A stretch of 64,000 bases of DNA from Lepus europaeus (GCF_033115175.1 NC_084844.1:29111885-29175884), one strand, 5' to 3'; numbered from the stretch's first letter, positions 1-12,030 are shown. A program made the numbers and translations. Notes: generated by a model from the sequence alone, not told the origin.

Positions 1-342
1 CAAACTTGATTTACCAATCATTTTAATTGTAACTGAACTGTTAAGCTGAAAAGCTGTAAATCAACACTCCAAAGTAGATTTGTAAGCAACCCTGCAGTTA
101 ATTAAACCAATTCAAACATACTTTATGAAAATAATGAGATATTAAAACTTATATTTAAATCTACTTATTAATTGATGCAAGACTAATGGTCATATATAAA
201 TGCTTCCGGGCTTTCTTTTAGATAGAGACAAAAGCATACCCATGCGTGATTTATATGCTGATGTGTTTCAAATCACAGGTTCTACAAATTATTAACTTTG
301 CTTCCCCTTGAGTTCTGCTGAAGAGTATAAAGAAATTTACAA
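1..342. other. AT-rich single-copy-looking DNA
   Basis: No gene, RNA or repeat is recognisable. Base composition is strongly AT. It ends where the first CSINE head begins. Confidence 0.5.
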
Positions 343-666
343 GGGGCCAGCACTGTGGCAAAGCGGGTAAAGCTGCCATCTGCAGTGCCAGCATCCCATA
401 TGGGCACCAGTTCAAGTCCCAGCTGCTCCACTTCCAATCCAGCTTTCTGCTATGACCTGGGAGAGCAGAAGATGACCCAAGTCGTTCGGCTCCTGCACCT
501 ATGTGGGTGACCCAGAAGAAGCTCCTAACTCCTGGCTTCGGATAGGCGCAGCTCTGGCTGTTGCAGCCAGTTGGGGAGTGAACCAGCAGATGGAAGACCT
601 GTCTCTCTCTGCTTCTCCTTCTATGTGTAACTCTGACTTTCAAATAAATAAATAAGCTTTTTTAAA
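343..666 (+). mobile_element. CSINE (rabbit C repeat), near full length
   Basis: The tRNA-like head begins GGGGCCAGCACTGTGGC, followed by a B-box-like GGTTCAAGTCC. The body has the family landmarks around 'gaagatgacccaagt', 'ctcctggcttcgg' and 'ggggagtgaaccagcagatgg'. The 3' end is CT-rich and passes into an AAATAAATAAAT tail. Imperfect direct repeats (around 'gaaatttaca' and 'gatatttaca') flank it, as expected for L1-driven insertion. It is moderately diverged. Confidence 0.92.
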
Positions 667-1027
667 AGAAAGATATTTACAGAGAAAACACACCAAAATG
701 GAAACAAATGAGTTAAATTATCCAACTTTAAAATAACTGAACTACTGTTTAGTCAAAAAGCACTTCCTGAAATCTCAAAATAATGCATTAGGGTAGTTAC
801 CTAGAGGAAACCTCTTCGGAAAAAAATTCCTTTCCAATTTAACAAATATTTCCCTAAACTCCTTAAAAAATGTGAATTATCTCTATTTCTACTTTTGGTT
901 ATATTTTCACCTTAATATATATAAAATTCTATTTATTAATTTATTTTAATTTAAACCTTGAATTTGCTCTAAAAGAATACTCATCAGGCACTCATTTACT
1001 CTTTCCTTAATCTGCATGTGTCTACTT
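667..1027. other. AT-rich spacer
   Basis: About 360 bases rich in A and T runs. No coding, RNA or repeat signature was recognised. Confidence 0.4.
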
Positions 1028-1315
1028 AAAATAGAGAGAGAAGTGGGGTGGGGGAGGGAGAAAGATCTTCCATCCACTGTTCACACCCTGAATGTCTGCA
1101 ACAGCCAAACTGAAACCAGAAGACTTGAATACCCTCCTTGTCTCCCATATTGATGGTAGGGGCCAACAGTTTTGACCCATCCTGTGCTACCTCCCAGGGT
1201 GCAACATCAGGAAGTTAGATCCAAAGTAGAGTATCCAGGACTTGAATTGATAGTGATATGAGATAAGACATCGCAAGTAGCAGTTTAACTCACTGCACCA
1301 AAATACCTGCCCCTC
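1028..1315 (-). mobile_element. Old CSINE, antisense, diverged
   Basis: Read on the minus strand this is a decayed CSINE. The GA-rich block at the left is the complement of the CT-rich tail, and 'gatcttccatccactg' is the complement of the conserved end of the body. It ends at 'acctgcccc', the complement of the head. Divergence is clearly higher than in the adjoining copy at 1317-1669. Confidence 0.8.
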
Positions 1316-1316
1316 A

Positions 1317-1669
1317 CTTTTTTTTTTTTTTTTTTTTTGGACAGGCAGAGTGGACAGTGAGAAAGAGAGACAGAGAGAAAGGTCTTCCTTTTGCCGTTGG
1401 TTCACCCTCCAATGGCAGCCGCAGCTGGCGCGCTGCGGCCGGCGCACCGCGCTGATCCGATGGCAGGAGCCAGGTGCTTCTCCTGTTCTCCCATGGGGTG
1501 CAGGGCCCATGCACTTGGGCCATCCTCCACTGCACTCCTGGGCCACAGCAGAGAGCTGGCCTGGAAGAGGGGCAACCGGGACAGAATCCGGCACCCTGAC
1601 CGAGACTAGAACCCGGTGTGCCGTCGCCGCAGGCAGAGGATTAGCCTATTGAGTCACGGTGCCGGCCCC
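1317..1669 (-). mobile_element. Young CSINE, antisense, full length
   Basis: A run of about 22 T (the complement of the poly(A) tail) is followed by 'ggacaggcagagtggacagtg'. The body is CpG-rich, with GCGCGCTGCGG and GGCGCACCGCGC motifs, and the element ends in GTGCCGGCC. Retained CpGs and a pure homopolymer tail mark it as a recent copy. It abuts the 5' head of the older CSINE at 1028-1315. Short CCCTCA repeats flank it, consistent with a small target duplication. Confidence 0.92.
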
Positions 1670-1723
1670 CTCATTAATTTTTATGAAAAAATGATGAGAA
1701 AACAGCCATTAAAAATGAAGTTT

Positions 1724-2033
1724 GGGGCCACCATTGTGGCATAGTGAATGATGTTGCCACCTGAGATGCTAGCATACCATGTGGGCAATGGTTCGAGTCC
1801 TGGCTGCTCTACTTCCCATTCAGCTCCATGCTAATGGCCTGGGAAAAGCAGAAGATGGTCCAAGTGTTTGTGTCCCTGACAGCCACATGGGAGAAACTGG
1901 ATCTAGCTCTTGATGCTGGTGTGTCCCAGCGCTGCCATTGCGGCAATCTAGGAATGAACCAGAGGACAGAAGTGCTGTGTGTGTGTGTGTCTGTGTGTGT
2001 GTGTAACTGTGACTTAAAACAAGTCTTTAAAAA
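1724..2033 (+). mobile_element. CSINE with (TG)n in its 3' part
   Basis: The head GGGGCCACCATTGTGGC is followed by a B-box-like GGTTCGAGTCC. The body is recognisable but diverged. The usual CT-rich stretch has been replaced by a (TG)n tract at about 1977-2004, a common fate of this part of the element. The tail is short and A-rich (AAGTCTTTAAAAA). Confidence 0.88.
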
Positions 2034-2639
2034 CTACAGTTTCACCAATTATTGTCATTTAGATATATGTAGACCCTATATGTTAAAAACATCAATGCAC
2101 TGCCATGTATGCTACAATTTAAGCAGTATTCTTACCTTGTTGACTTGCCCTTTAAGGTTTTGTGTGTTCTTGTTCTTTCAAATCCCCAAGAAAATCATCT
2201 GAGATTTTGACAATGCTATATGGTACAACCTGAAGCTGCTGGAAAAAAAAACTGTCTTCATATAGTCCCACAGAGTCAGAGCTTTTCCACATGGATGAGG
2301 GGTTCATAAACCATCCTAAGTCTAAATTTGGACTTAATTGTCTTGTATTTTCAGAATCTAGACTAATTAGCAAATATAGTAATCATGCTTACTGACAATA
2401 TTACAACTTACAATAAAGTGTTTACCAACTGAAAGCCATTAGTTCTTTTTAATTTAAGCCTGTTGCAATGTTAATGATATTAGAGATTTAATAATTGATA
2501 TTGCTAGCATTAGGAGGGAAATGCTATTCATGCTATTCTCACATTTTAACAAAGAGTGGCTTTTGCTCGGTAACAATGCATGTCACTGAGCTCAAGACAT
2601 TGGGTTCAAGCAAACACATTTACAGAGAGAGAAATAATG
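2034..2639. other. Unassigned DNA
   Basis: About 600 bases between two SINE remnants. The longest open frames are under 90 codons with no recognisable motif, and I see no repeat family that I can name. Confidence 0.4.
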
Positions 2640-2832
2640 TTAAACCAAGCATGTACTTAGACCCCTGCCTCCTGTGTGAAAGACCAAGATGGAGTTCTAG
2701 ACTCCTGGCTGTGGCCTGGCCCAGCCTGACTGTTGTGACCATTTGTAGAGTGAACTGGTGAATGAAATTCTCTCTATTTCTCTCTCTCTCTCTCCCTCCC
2801 TTTCAAACAAATGAAAATAAATATAAAAGAAG
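2640..2832 (+). mobile_element. 5'-truncated old CSINE
   Basis: Only the 3' half is present: 'gacccctgcctcctgtgtg', 'gactcctggctgtggcctgg', 'agtgaactggtgaatg', a (TC)n tract, then 'tttcaaacaaatgaaaataaa'. The tRNA-like head is missing. Confidence 0.75.
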
Positions 2833-3030
2833 AAAATAAGATATGGAATACAATGAATAGCACAGAGACTTACCAAATGCTGTGCAATGACTTCACATGT
2901 AAGGTGAAGTTATTTGTATTGTATCTAAACTGAAGAAACTGCATCATTAATTAAGAATTCTGCAAGAACTTTCTCCAATTTTAAAAATGGATTACTTTCT
3001 TACAAGAAATGTATGGTTTAGAAGACTTTT

Positions 3031-3330
3031 AGAGCTGGCATTGTGGGGCAGAATGTTAAGTTGCTGCCTGCGAGGCTGGTATTTCATATGGGCATCACTT
3101 TGTATCCCTGCTGCACCACTTCTGATCCAGTTCCTGGGAAACTCAGTGGAAGATAGCCCAAGTGGAAGACACAGATGAAGCTCCTGGCTCCTGGCTTCAG
3201 ACTGGCCCTGCCCTGGCCATTGTAGCCATCTGGAAAGTGAATCAACAGATGGAAGATCTCTCTCTCTCTCTCTGCCCCCACTCCTGCTCTCTGTAACTCC
3301 GTCTTCCAAATAAACCAATACTTTTTTTTT
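3031..3330 (+). mobile_element. CSINE
   Basis: The head AGAGCTGGCATTGTGGGGC has lost its first G residues. The body keeps 'gctcctggctcctggcttc' and 'gaatcaacagatggaagat'. A CT-rich stretch and an AAATAAACC tail close it. It is an old to middle-aged copy. Confidence 0.88.
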
Positions 3331-4125
3331 GAAAGATTAACTACCTCTAGTTACCTGTGCAAAATTCCTATGAATGATTTAATGTCTCACTCTCATAAAA
3401 ATTCAAACAGGAAGAGGAAAGACTGCTGAGAAGTTTCCATTATTGAAGAACCAGTCCTGAAGAACAGGTTTCAAGGTTGTAGCCATTATACATTTAGTCA
3501 TATAGCAAGTACATTTATAGATATGTTTGACTCATAAACATAGAAAGTCACTTGAATTTTTTAAGAAAGCCAACAGATTGTTTAAACCTTGCATTTTATA
3601 AATGTAGGGGAAACCACTGGATGCAGGGTATAACTCCAGGTGATCATTTTTGCTCTTTGAGTTTGCTAATTCAATTTGGTGGCTTAATAATGTGTATCTA
3701 AAAACCATTAGTTCAGAAAATCAGGCCAATAATAAAATACTTTATCATTTAATAACTTCCCTCTGATATGCAGTAAGGTTGCATAAACTTCTAAAAAAAT
3801 TGTACTGTTTCCATCAGAAATTAAAACTCAGCTGTTAGCATCTAAAACAGTAAACTTTCCATTTGCTGGAACCAAAATTTCTAGCAACTAAATTTCACGA
3901 GATTTCTGAGTACTTACTACACAGCTTAGGATAGTTAAACAGGTCACATGAAAATAGAATTCCAAAACTGTTTAGTGTTTAACTGTCTTCAAAAACATCG
4001 AGCTCTATGATCAATTCAATATGTACACTGTTACATAATGAAACACATTGCTGAGAACACCCCTTCCTCCTCACCTGTAAAACTAGAAAATTGAAATGTA
4101 TTTACATGTGATAAGATTGACATGA
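3331..4125. other. AT-rich unassigned DNA
   Basis: About 800 bases with no recognisable repeat, gene or structured RNA. Confidence 0.4.
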
Positions 4126-4431
4126 GGGGCCAGGCACTGAGGCATAGTAAGCTAAGCACTCCCCTGCAGTACCAGTATCCCAAATGGGTTTCAGTTCAAG
4201 TCCTGGTTGCTTCTCTTCTGATCCCACTCTCTGCTATGGCCCGGGAAAGCAGAAGATGGCCCAATGTTTGGACCCCTGCACCCATGTGGGAGACCTGATT
4301 AAACTTCTGGCTCCTGACTTCAACTTGGCTCAGACCCAGCCATTATAGCGACTTAGGGAATAAACCAGCAGATGAAAAGTCTCTCTCCTCTAACTTTGAC
4401 TTTCAAATAAATAAATCTTTTTTTAAAAAAT
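4126..4431 (+). mobile_element. CSINE
   Basis: It starts GGGGCCAGGCACTGAGGC. The body has 'gcagaagatggcccaa' and 'cccatgtgggagacctg'. It ends with 'gactttcaaataaataaatc' and a mixed T/A tail. Moderately diverged. Confidence 0.9.
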
Positions 4432-4744
4432 TGGCAGAATATCCATTTTTTCTCAAACCAATTGGAGTTTGGATAAGAAAGAAGTAATATTTTAGTAAGT
4501 TTGACAGAAATATTTAAAGAGTTAATTTTAAAGGTAAAAAGTAAACTAATTTCACATTTCTGAAGTAAATAATGTTCCTTTTCTGTAGTGTTAAGGGAGG
4601 TTTCCTATACTAAGTTTCAATTAACACGACCATCAAGTAAATGTTAATTTGGATACATCATGATCAGAAGAAAATATGCTGCAGAGAATGAATAGTAACA
4701 GCAAAGACATAAAAGGTAAATCTGAGCACTAGATGGAAACTTAC

Positions 4745-4885
4745 ATAGTTAAACAAATGCCTTGTTGAGCTGGACAGATTAAGGTTCAATACCACTTTCC
4801 AAATTTATGAGCTATGCAATCTTAGATCAATCATTAACTCTCTTCTGCAAAATGGATATGATAATAAAAGCATTTTTAGTAAAAT
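4745..4885 (+). mobile_element. MIR SINE fragment
   Basis: The order of weak matches is that of the sense MIR core: 'gacagattaaggttcaatacc', then 'aatttatgagctatgcaatc', 'ctctcttctgcaaaatgg' and 'atgataataaaagca'. This corresponds to the consensus ...GGTTCGAATCC...CTGTGTGACC...CATCTGTAAAATGGG...ATAATA. The copy is ancient and heavily mutated. Confidence 0.55.
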
Positions 4886-5414
4886 TTGTATTGTAGGCAA
4901 TGAAAAAACTACACAAAATTATTCGTATATATTATTTTTACATCTCTTTTTTTCAAAACAATATTTCTTGAAAGATTTGAAAAGTATTACAGTTTAATTG
5001 TTTCAGTACTAACCTTGTTGCACTGTGTAGTAATTACTGTCAATTTGTTGATTTCAATGGGAAAACCTTTAACTGATTTGAAAGTTTAAAAGTATGTAAT
5101 ATTGCTAAGAGTATTTTATTTTTAAATGCAAGTCTGTCTAATGATACATTAGTATCAAGTAATATATAGAGTATTATATGCAAATATATATTATATGCAT
5201 TAATTTAATTAATCTTTATATAAGCCGACCAGGTAGGCTTTTTATAGATGTGAATAAAGAAATGCTTTTAGGCTATGAGTATGATCATTAACCCTAGGAA
5301 CAAGTAACATAGGATTCACCTACTGTTACTACTCCAAAATAAATCCCTAGAAGATGCAGAATTAGTCTGTGTCATGCAGATCTATTATTTACACCATTTA
5401 AAAAATTATCATGC

Positions 5415-5759
5415 GGCCGGCGCCGTGGCTCAACAGGCTAATCCTCCGCCTTGCGGCGCCGGCACACCGGGTTCTGGTCCCGGTCGGGGCACCGATCCTG
5501 TCCCGGTTGCCCCTCTTCCAGGCCAGCTCTCTGCTGTGGCCAGGGAGTGCAGTGGAGGATAGCCCAAGTGCTTGGGCCCTGCACCCCATGGGAGACCAGG
5601 AAAAGCACCTGGCTCCTGCCATCGGAACAGCGCGGTGCGCCGGCCGCAGCGCGCCTACCGCGGCGGCCATTGGAGGGTGAACCAACAGCAAAAAGGAAGA
5701 CCTTTCTCTCTGTCTCTCTCTCACTGTCCACTCTGCCTGTCAAAAAAAAAAAAAAAAAA
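5415..5759 (+). mobile_element. Young CSINE, full length
   Basis: The head GGCCGGCGCCGTGGCTCA opens it and an 18-nt pure A tail (5742-5759) closes it. CpGs are kept at many sites. Imperfect direct repeats AAAAATTATCATGC and AAAAAGTATCGTGC lie at the two ends. It is one of the best-preserved copies here, with an intact-looking A box (TGGCTCAACAGG) and a B-box-like GGTTCTGGTCC. Confidence 0.93.
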
Positions 5760-7311
5760 GTATCGTGCAAGGGATTTCATTTAATGGGGTCTTCAGGCCT
5801 TAACTGTGGACTTGTAGGCACAAAACATTCCTATAGGTAGTACCAAGGATACAACAGTTAAGTCTTTCTTAATGCAGCTAGGAAGTTACATAATTTCATG
5901 ACTTACAATACAAAATTCCCATAATAGAAGTGTAAATGAAATACTGTGTGAGCCCACGTAAGAAGAGTATAGATTCTGCTTGGCTTTAATCATGGAACAC
6001 TGCATGAAGAAAAGATGCTCTATAATCTAGACCAAAGAGAAAGGGACATTGTGAAGAACAACATTGTAAGCAAAGAGAATTACAAGAGTAAAAGTATTAC
6101 ATGTTATTGAACTGTTTACTACAGGATTTCAGCTTGCATGTGGCTTTTTCTGTTACGATATGGGAAGTTGTTGAAGTTTTTGGAGACACTGCTAAGTCCA
6201 CGATTACTCTCTTGCTAATTGGAATCTAAGAGAAAGACCTTCCTACCTCTCTATACCGGTGGTACAATGAAATATAAATTCTCCATTTATTTCAAAATGA
6301 TAACTTTGGTAGTTAGGAACAACTGGAGAAGAAACAAGCTAAACATTATTGCTTGAGTCTGGAAGAGAGACAATGATGAATGAGTCTCAGAAAATGGCTC
6401 TGGGAAACACAAAGATGCGATGCAGTGAACAGAGTTCAGTTTCACATCTAAATTTAGGAAGCTACGGAGTCCTGATATATGAAATAACACCAAAAATTTC
6501 AAAACCATCTTCCAGGAGGAAAAACAAATAAGGACTAGGGGAGATGTGTGTTGGATTAAGGTGATTAATATAATTAAAAAGGCAATATTTATTGTAGAAA
6601 ATGAATATGTGGCTGTGTATAAACCAATCTCATTCATTGTGACCTAGCTGGGAAAGACGAATGCAAGCAATTGTAAATAAACCAGATGGCCTTGAATAAA
6701 CAGGAGTAGACTGAGATCAAGTCAGAAAGATTGACCAGCTTAGTGATCATATAAAAAAACAGGCAAAAAGAGCATCCAAAACTGTTTTAAGAAGCTATAA
6801 TTAGCCAGTGGTTTTGATTATACATGATTTATTGGCATGTAAAAACTCTTTCTAATCCATTGAGATTTCATGACATAGTAAAGCATAAACTGGCATGAGA
6901 CACCTAGTAACAAGGATTTGATGGACAAGAGAGATAGACAAGGGCTTTAGGTGAGAAGTTACAGGCAGAAGGTTCTGTTTTATATAAAACAAGACTCCCA
7001 AGAGTGGTTTGGAGTGTACATTAAACTGCATGGTGTGATCGATTCTCTCAAAAATAAGGACATTCAAGGTGAAGTAAAATAAAAGCAAAGGCAAATTCTT
7101 ATTTACAGCTATTGTTAAGAAGATAGATAACCAGATATAAAGAGAAAAAGAAACATAACCCATCAAAATTGATTAATCATGAATAATGTCAGTGATGTGC
7201 CACTAGTGGCAGGTGCCTGCCTGGCATAGTTCTTTGTGCATTAAAGTAATCATCTCAAGGATTTATTACAACAATCTTAGAAGGTAAGTATAGATTCATT
7301 TTTTTCTTTCT
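5760..7311. other. Unassigned AT-rich DNA
   Basis: About 1.5 kb without a repeat I can name with confidence. Weak MIR-like words occur near 7230-7300, just before the next CSINE. Frames of up to 116 codons here show no protein-family motif. Confidence 0.35.
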
Positions 7312-7644
7312 GAAAATGATTTATTTATTTATTTGGAAGTTAAAGAGGGAGGTAGGAAGGGCGACAATAAGAGAGCAAGAGAAAGAGAAAGAGATCTTAT
7401 ATCCACTGGTTCACTCCCCTAGTTGGCTATAACAACCAGCAACGCCAGGAGCCTGAAACTCCATTATGGTCTCCCACATGGGTGCAGGGGCTCAAGGACT
7501 TGCGCCCTCTTCTGCTGCTTTTCCAAGCATATCAGCAGCGAGTTGGATTTAAAGTGGATCTGCAGAGAGTTGAACAGGCATGCATATAGGATACCTACAC
7601 TGCAGGCAGCAGCTTAACACGTGACACCACAAACACTGGCCTCT
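7312..7644 (-). mobile_element. Old CSINE, antisense
   Basis: 'gatttatttatttatttgg' is the complement of an AAATAAAT tail. It is followed by a GA-rich block, 'gatcttatatccactggttcactcccc', and a decayed head ending in 'gacaccacaaacactggcc'. Confidence 0.85.
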
Positions 7645-7671
7645 AGATCCATTCTCTTAAGAATGACCCTG

Positions 7672-8039
7672 GTGGGCTGGTGCCACACTCACTAGGCTAA
7701 TCCTCCACCTGTGGGGCTGGCACCCCGGTTCCAGTCCCGGTCAGGGCGCCAGATTCTGTCCCGGTTGCTCCTCTTCCAGTCTAGCTCTCTGCTGTGGTCC
7801 GGGAAGGCAGTGGAGGATGGCCCATGTGCTTGGGCCCTGCACTCGTATAGGAGACCAGGAGGAAGCACCTGGCTCCTGGCTCCTGGCTCTGGATCGGCAC
7901 AGCACACCAGCTGCAACGTGCCGGCTGTAGCAGCCACTTGGGGGGTGAACCAATGGAAAAAGGAAGACCTTTCTCTCTGTCTCTCTCTCACTGTCTAACT
8001 CTGCCTGTCCAAAAATAATAATAATAAAATAAAAATAAA
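7672..8039 (+). mobile_element. CSINE with a perfect 13-bp target duplication
   Basis: The head GTGGGCTGGTGCCACACTCA begins directly after AAGAATGACCCTG (7659-7671). The same 13 bases recur at 8040-8052 right after the A-rich tail. The body contains a small internal tandem duplication ('ctggctcctggctcctggct'). The clean duplication fixes both ends. Confidence 0.95.
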
Positions 8040-8052
8040 AAGAATGACCCTG

Positions 8053-9082
8053 ATGCACTAAAGAAACTTTCACGTACTCATATACCCAGTGAGTAGTTGA
8101 AAAAGAAAGCCTAAAATTCCCAATGCAAAAGGGTAAATTTAAAGCTTTAGACTTTATAATTGTAAGTATAGACCTTCTAGTTGAAGTAATAATGTTAACA
8201 GAAAATACAAAGTGAGATGAAAACAAGTTTATGGGGAGAACCTTGAGGAATGTTTTATTTTCCTGAAGCTCACAGATTACATACTACAATCAGATTCTTA
8301 CATGGAAATAAATTGGGTTGAGTTGTTCAAAGTTGTTCACAACTGATAAAAACTTACCTTATGTGAACACTGACTTATCCTTCTGAAATTCTTTAGTAGA
8401 TGCTATTGCCATGGCAATATCAGCAATTTTCAATGGCATCTTAGGTGCCACTAAGACTGTAAAAATGGTATAGTCATAGGAAGGAGGCGGCAAGGACTGA
8501 GGGATTTCCTTGTAGGTCAGAAGAGGATTAGAGCCGACTAACATCTCAAGGCTTGGGGAAAGAGTATGTAAAGAAGGAAGCTGTCAGCAGTTATAGATAT
8601 CACAATGAAGTCAAGTAGATTGAGGATGGAAGAGACTAGATGTATAAAGTGAATAGCTTCACTGAAATAGAGGAGGATGACAAAAAGTAACGGTTTATTG
8701 AAGGGGAAATGATTTACTGAATCAACTATTCCAGGTGATGTGTTAATGTTATTTGTAATTTAGGGTAACTTGTTTGTATTTATCCTTTGTTTGGGTGTTC
8801 AGAGAGGTTGCTCACAAATATGAAGCTTCATAGGTCAAGAAGTCAAGATTCGTATATGTGTTTGTGTGCATGAGAAAGAGAGAGATACAGAGAGAGCAAG
8901 TGAGCACACAGATTTATAGCCAATGCCAAAACTAGGATACCTGGCTCAATATACAGAACTGGAAGTATTTTCTCTGATCAGAAGCAAAAGTCAAAGGCAT
9001 GATTACCAAAAGAGTCTTGCACCCATTTGTGTTCCTCATAATACTTTCATCTGCCAATATTAGCACACTAAAAGTCGCAAGG
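8053..9082. other. Unassigned DNA
   Basis: About 1 kb with no gene. 8690-8830 has faint words resembling an antisense MIR, and 8870-8900 is a short GA-rich tract. Otherwise featureless to my reading. Confidence 0.35.
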
Positions 9083-9416
9083 TGTCCAGTGTGCAACAAA
9101 TCTTCCCAGTGAGATGAATCACAAGCTTTTATTGGAATTCTGCTCCTAGGCGAGGCTCTTGGGTCCTAACAGAGCGGGGGCCAGGGAAGTTGCATGTCAG
9201 AGGTTGGGAGGGCTCCTTTTATAGATATAGGGCATGGGGGTTAAAGGTTGAGGCAGGTCTGATCCTCATTGGTTGACCATTAGGCACCCACGGGGACCTT
9301 GATAAGTACTTTTTGTTCCTGGAAGTGAGGGTAGGGACTCTCCATTCCTGGAAGTGTGGGCCTTCTCTTTTTGCAGATCCCAAAGCTACCAAAAGTAAAT
9401 GTCTGTCTCTATTACA
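9083..9416 (-). mobile_element. Endogenous retroviral LTR, antisense (probably solo)
   Basis: Read on the minus strand the parts are in LTR order: a CCAAT box, a TATA box TATAAAAGG (complement of 9215-9223), then about 85-90 nt further a poly(A) signal AATAAA (complement of 9128-9133) in the context AATAAAAGCTTGTGATTC, followed by a U5-like stretch. That spacing gives an R region of a few tens of nucleotides. The outer ends TG...CA are my best choice, but no target duplication could be fixed. No gag, pol or env sequence lies next to it, so it is taken as a solo LTR. The family is not named. Confidence 0.72.
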
Positions 9417-10654
9417 TTTATATTTTATTCATAAGTGATCATGAAGGAAGGGAAGTTTAACACAATGAAAATACAAAATAGTAACACCCCACCCCCCAGA
9501 TAAAGAAAAGAGTGCTTACCAAGAGTATGAAGGATTTTTTAACTTCAGGGAACTACCACAAAATTCTAAAGTTGTATCGAAGCTCCATATGCATTAACAT
9601 CTCCAGTGCTATCAAATTATTAAATGCAATGTGACAGCAGGACAGCATTTTGAGGTGAGCAGGCCTATATCCCACTTGGCTGATTCTCCAGCTGAGCCAA
9701 TGTTCCTCTTGGCTTGAACACAGACCCTCATTTATTTTCATTGTGAATCGTTTTCCTGGAAAGCACTGTTGCACAAATGGTGCTGCTCTAACTCCTGATC
9801 AATCCAGACAGCCAAAATCAGCAAGTGTGCAAATGAGTTGAAAAGCAAGGTTTTTTTTCCCCCAATGTATTTCTTGTCAATTTTCTTCTGAATTGAGAAA
9901 TAGTCTTTCTGTGAAGATCCCCCAGGCTGCAGTCACAGAATTAATCCTGATTATCTTTCAGTATTGTATTTGTTACTCCTTTAACTGTATTCCAGCCCCC
10001 CTAGAATCTAGTGGGAAGACCTTACTCATGTTGAGATCTGACAGTTTGTGTTTCTTCTACTCTTCCCACTCAATGGCAAAACCTGGGAAGATGCCAAAGA
10101 CCTTCTGGTGGTATGCAAAAGACATTCTAAAAATCATTAAAATGGCTGTTTGGTAATCACAGTTTCACTTGTTCAAAATTGTAAATACAGGGATACTGCT
10201 CCTCACAAACTTTCATACTCATTTCAGTAAAGATGTTTCATTAAACAATCTTTATCCTCTCTTCAAGTTTAACAACTATTCATTGTACCATCAATTAAAC
10301 ACTGCCTCATTGAAAATAAAAATACACAACCCAGGAGACCAGATGGAGGTACCTGTACAAGCAAAAATACTTTATTATTTCAGTCAGTAAAATTTTCTGT
10401 CAAGTAATAGTTTTCTGAAAAATCATAGGGACAGGAAAAAATGGTAAAAATGTTTCCACATCTTTAGAATGTATTATTAGGGCCGATTGCTTTGTAGATA
10501 TCAGTAGTATCTAAAATGTCCACAAAAATCAAGATCTGAAGATATTTTCAGAAGTTAAAATACAGCTTTACATGGGAACTTATAAATACAAGCAGACTGC
10601 TGTAACCTATGAACTATTGATTCCACTGAATCACAGAATGCTACACCTGGAGAG
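9417..10654. other. Low-copy DNA
   Basis: No interspersed repeat is recognised. 9550-9830 has balanced base composition and reads like unique sequence. There is no splice-flanked frame that I would call an exon. Confidence 0.35.
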
Positions 10655-10775
10655 TTTCAGTTCCTGTTTCAGCCTTATTTTACAAATGGAGAAAATGGGT
10701 CCCAAAGGAGAGGAGGATATAAATGACTCATCCACTGTCAAAAATTGACAAGGCTGGAGACAACCAAATCTCTTA
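10655..10775 (-). mobile_element. MIR SINE fragment, antisense
   Basis: 'attttacaaatggagaaaatggg' followed by 'aaatgactcatccactgtc' follows the complement of the MIR core (ATTTTACAGATGAGGAAACTGAGG ... AAGTAACTTGCCCAAGGTC). Ancient copy. Confidence 0.55.
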
Positions 10776-11879
10776 GCTTAAAGGCTAATCTCAAGGTTAA
10801 ATAAATCTCTGTTCTGGTTGAGTTCAAGTCTTGGTACACAGTAAGAACTGTAAGTTGGCTGATCTCGGCAGTTTTGAATGGCATTAATATCACTTAATAT
10901 TTACCAAAGTGACACTCAGTCAGTGCTCAATGTCTATCTCAGGTGCCGAGTGAATGATTATGAGAGCTGTTTAAAGGGACCACTATGTATGCTGCCACAG
11001 GATGCTTCTGTCCAGTGCAATGTTGCTTAAACAAGAGCAAACTGATATGGAAAAGCATTAATTTGCAAACCAACAGCCTGCATTTCCTTTTACTTGCTGC
11101 CTGAGACAAATGATTTTAGTTCAAAATAGCAAAGGAAAAAAAATAATAAGAGAACACAAAAAAAATCACCAGTCATAAATAAAAAGAGACTGCTACCAAA
11201 TTAGTAATTATGTCAAACAAACAAAGCTGCCCAGTGTAATGCTTTAGCCTCATTTGACCCATTTAGAAAAATTACAGAAGAAAAAAGGAGAGACAGAAGG
11301 AAGGAATATATTACCCAACAGAGACATCTCAAGCTCTTAATTTATACCTAATTCGGTTTTTACAAAGTATCCAACAGAAATTGCCTCTTTCAGCATATCG
11401 GAGGGTGAAAGCACATGCTAATATCAACAAATCGGGTCTGAGTTGGGGAAATTCATGTGTGCATATATAAAAATATTTGCATACAGCCCCAGATGGAACA
11501 CTCATCTGAGCATGAACCTTAGTTGTGAGAGTGACAATGTGCACATTATAGGAGAGATACAATTTGTGTGTAAAACAATTCAACAGCTGATTATGAAAGT
11601 GACACATTCTAGGATGATGTGCCTTTAAATTCAGCAGTAAACATGAATGTGAGATCCCTGCTGTTTGCCAGTGTAAGTTTCCATAAGTCTGGTTTATTAC
11701 CACATAAAGCTGCTTCAGAAATTAGAGGTAGATTTTATTTACTGATTGTTAATCAACTTCACAGAATAAAGACCATAAAATATATTTATGGTGTATAGCT
11801 TTAAGCAGCCTATGGATTGTGCTGCATGAATGATAATGGCAAAATCAAAATGCAAAAACTGTTAAGCACTACCAGGGTA
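10776..11879. other. Repeat-free block, possible conserved non-coding DNA
   Basis: About 1.1 kb free of any repeat that I can recognise, unusual for this window. It contains an octamer-type ATTTGCAT near 11476-11483 and several homeodomain-like TAATTA/ATTAAT words. No supported reading frame. A regulatory role is only inferred from the absence of repeats. Confidence 0.3.
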
Positions 11880-12030
11880 GGTCAGGGTTTTCGGTATATG
11901 ACTTTGGGCAGCATACTGAATTTTTTTCATGGTTGTTGCATTCAGTTTCCTGATCTGTACACTAGACATTACACTACTTAAATATACCTGTGAGGATCTG
12001 TTCAGATAAAATGCCTAAAGAATTCATTAT
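11880..12030 (+). mobile_element. MIR SINE fragment
   Basis: The sense order is 'tatgactttgggcagcatac', 'cagtttcctgatctgtac' and 'cctgtgaggatctg', matching the MIR core (TGTGACCTTGGGCAAGTTAC, TCAGTTTCCTCATCTGTA, TTGTGAGGATTA). Confidence 0.6.

Noticed and set aside
1317-1669. CSINE heads as functional tRNA genes
   Set aside because: The A and B boxes are tRNA-like, but no cloverleaf, anticodon arm or acceptor stem is complete, and the elements have SINE bodies and tails.
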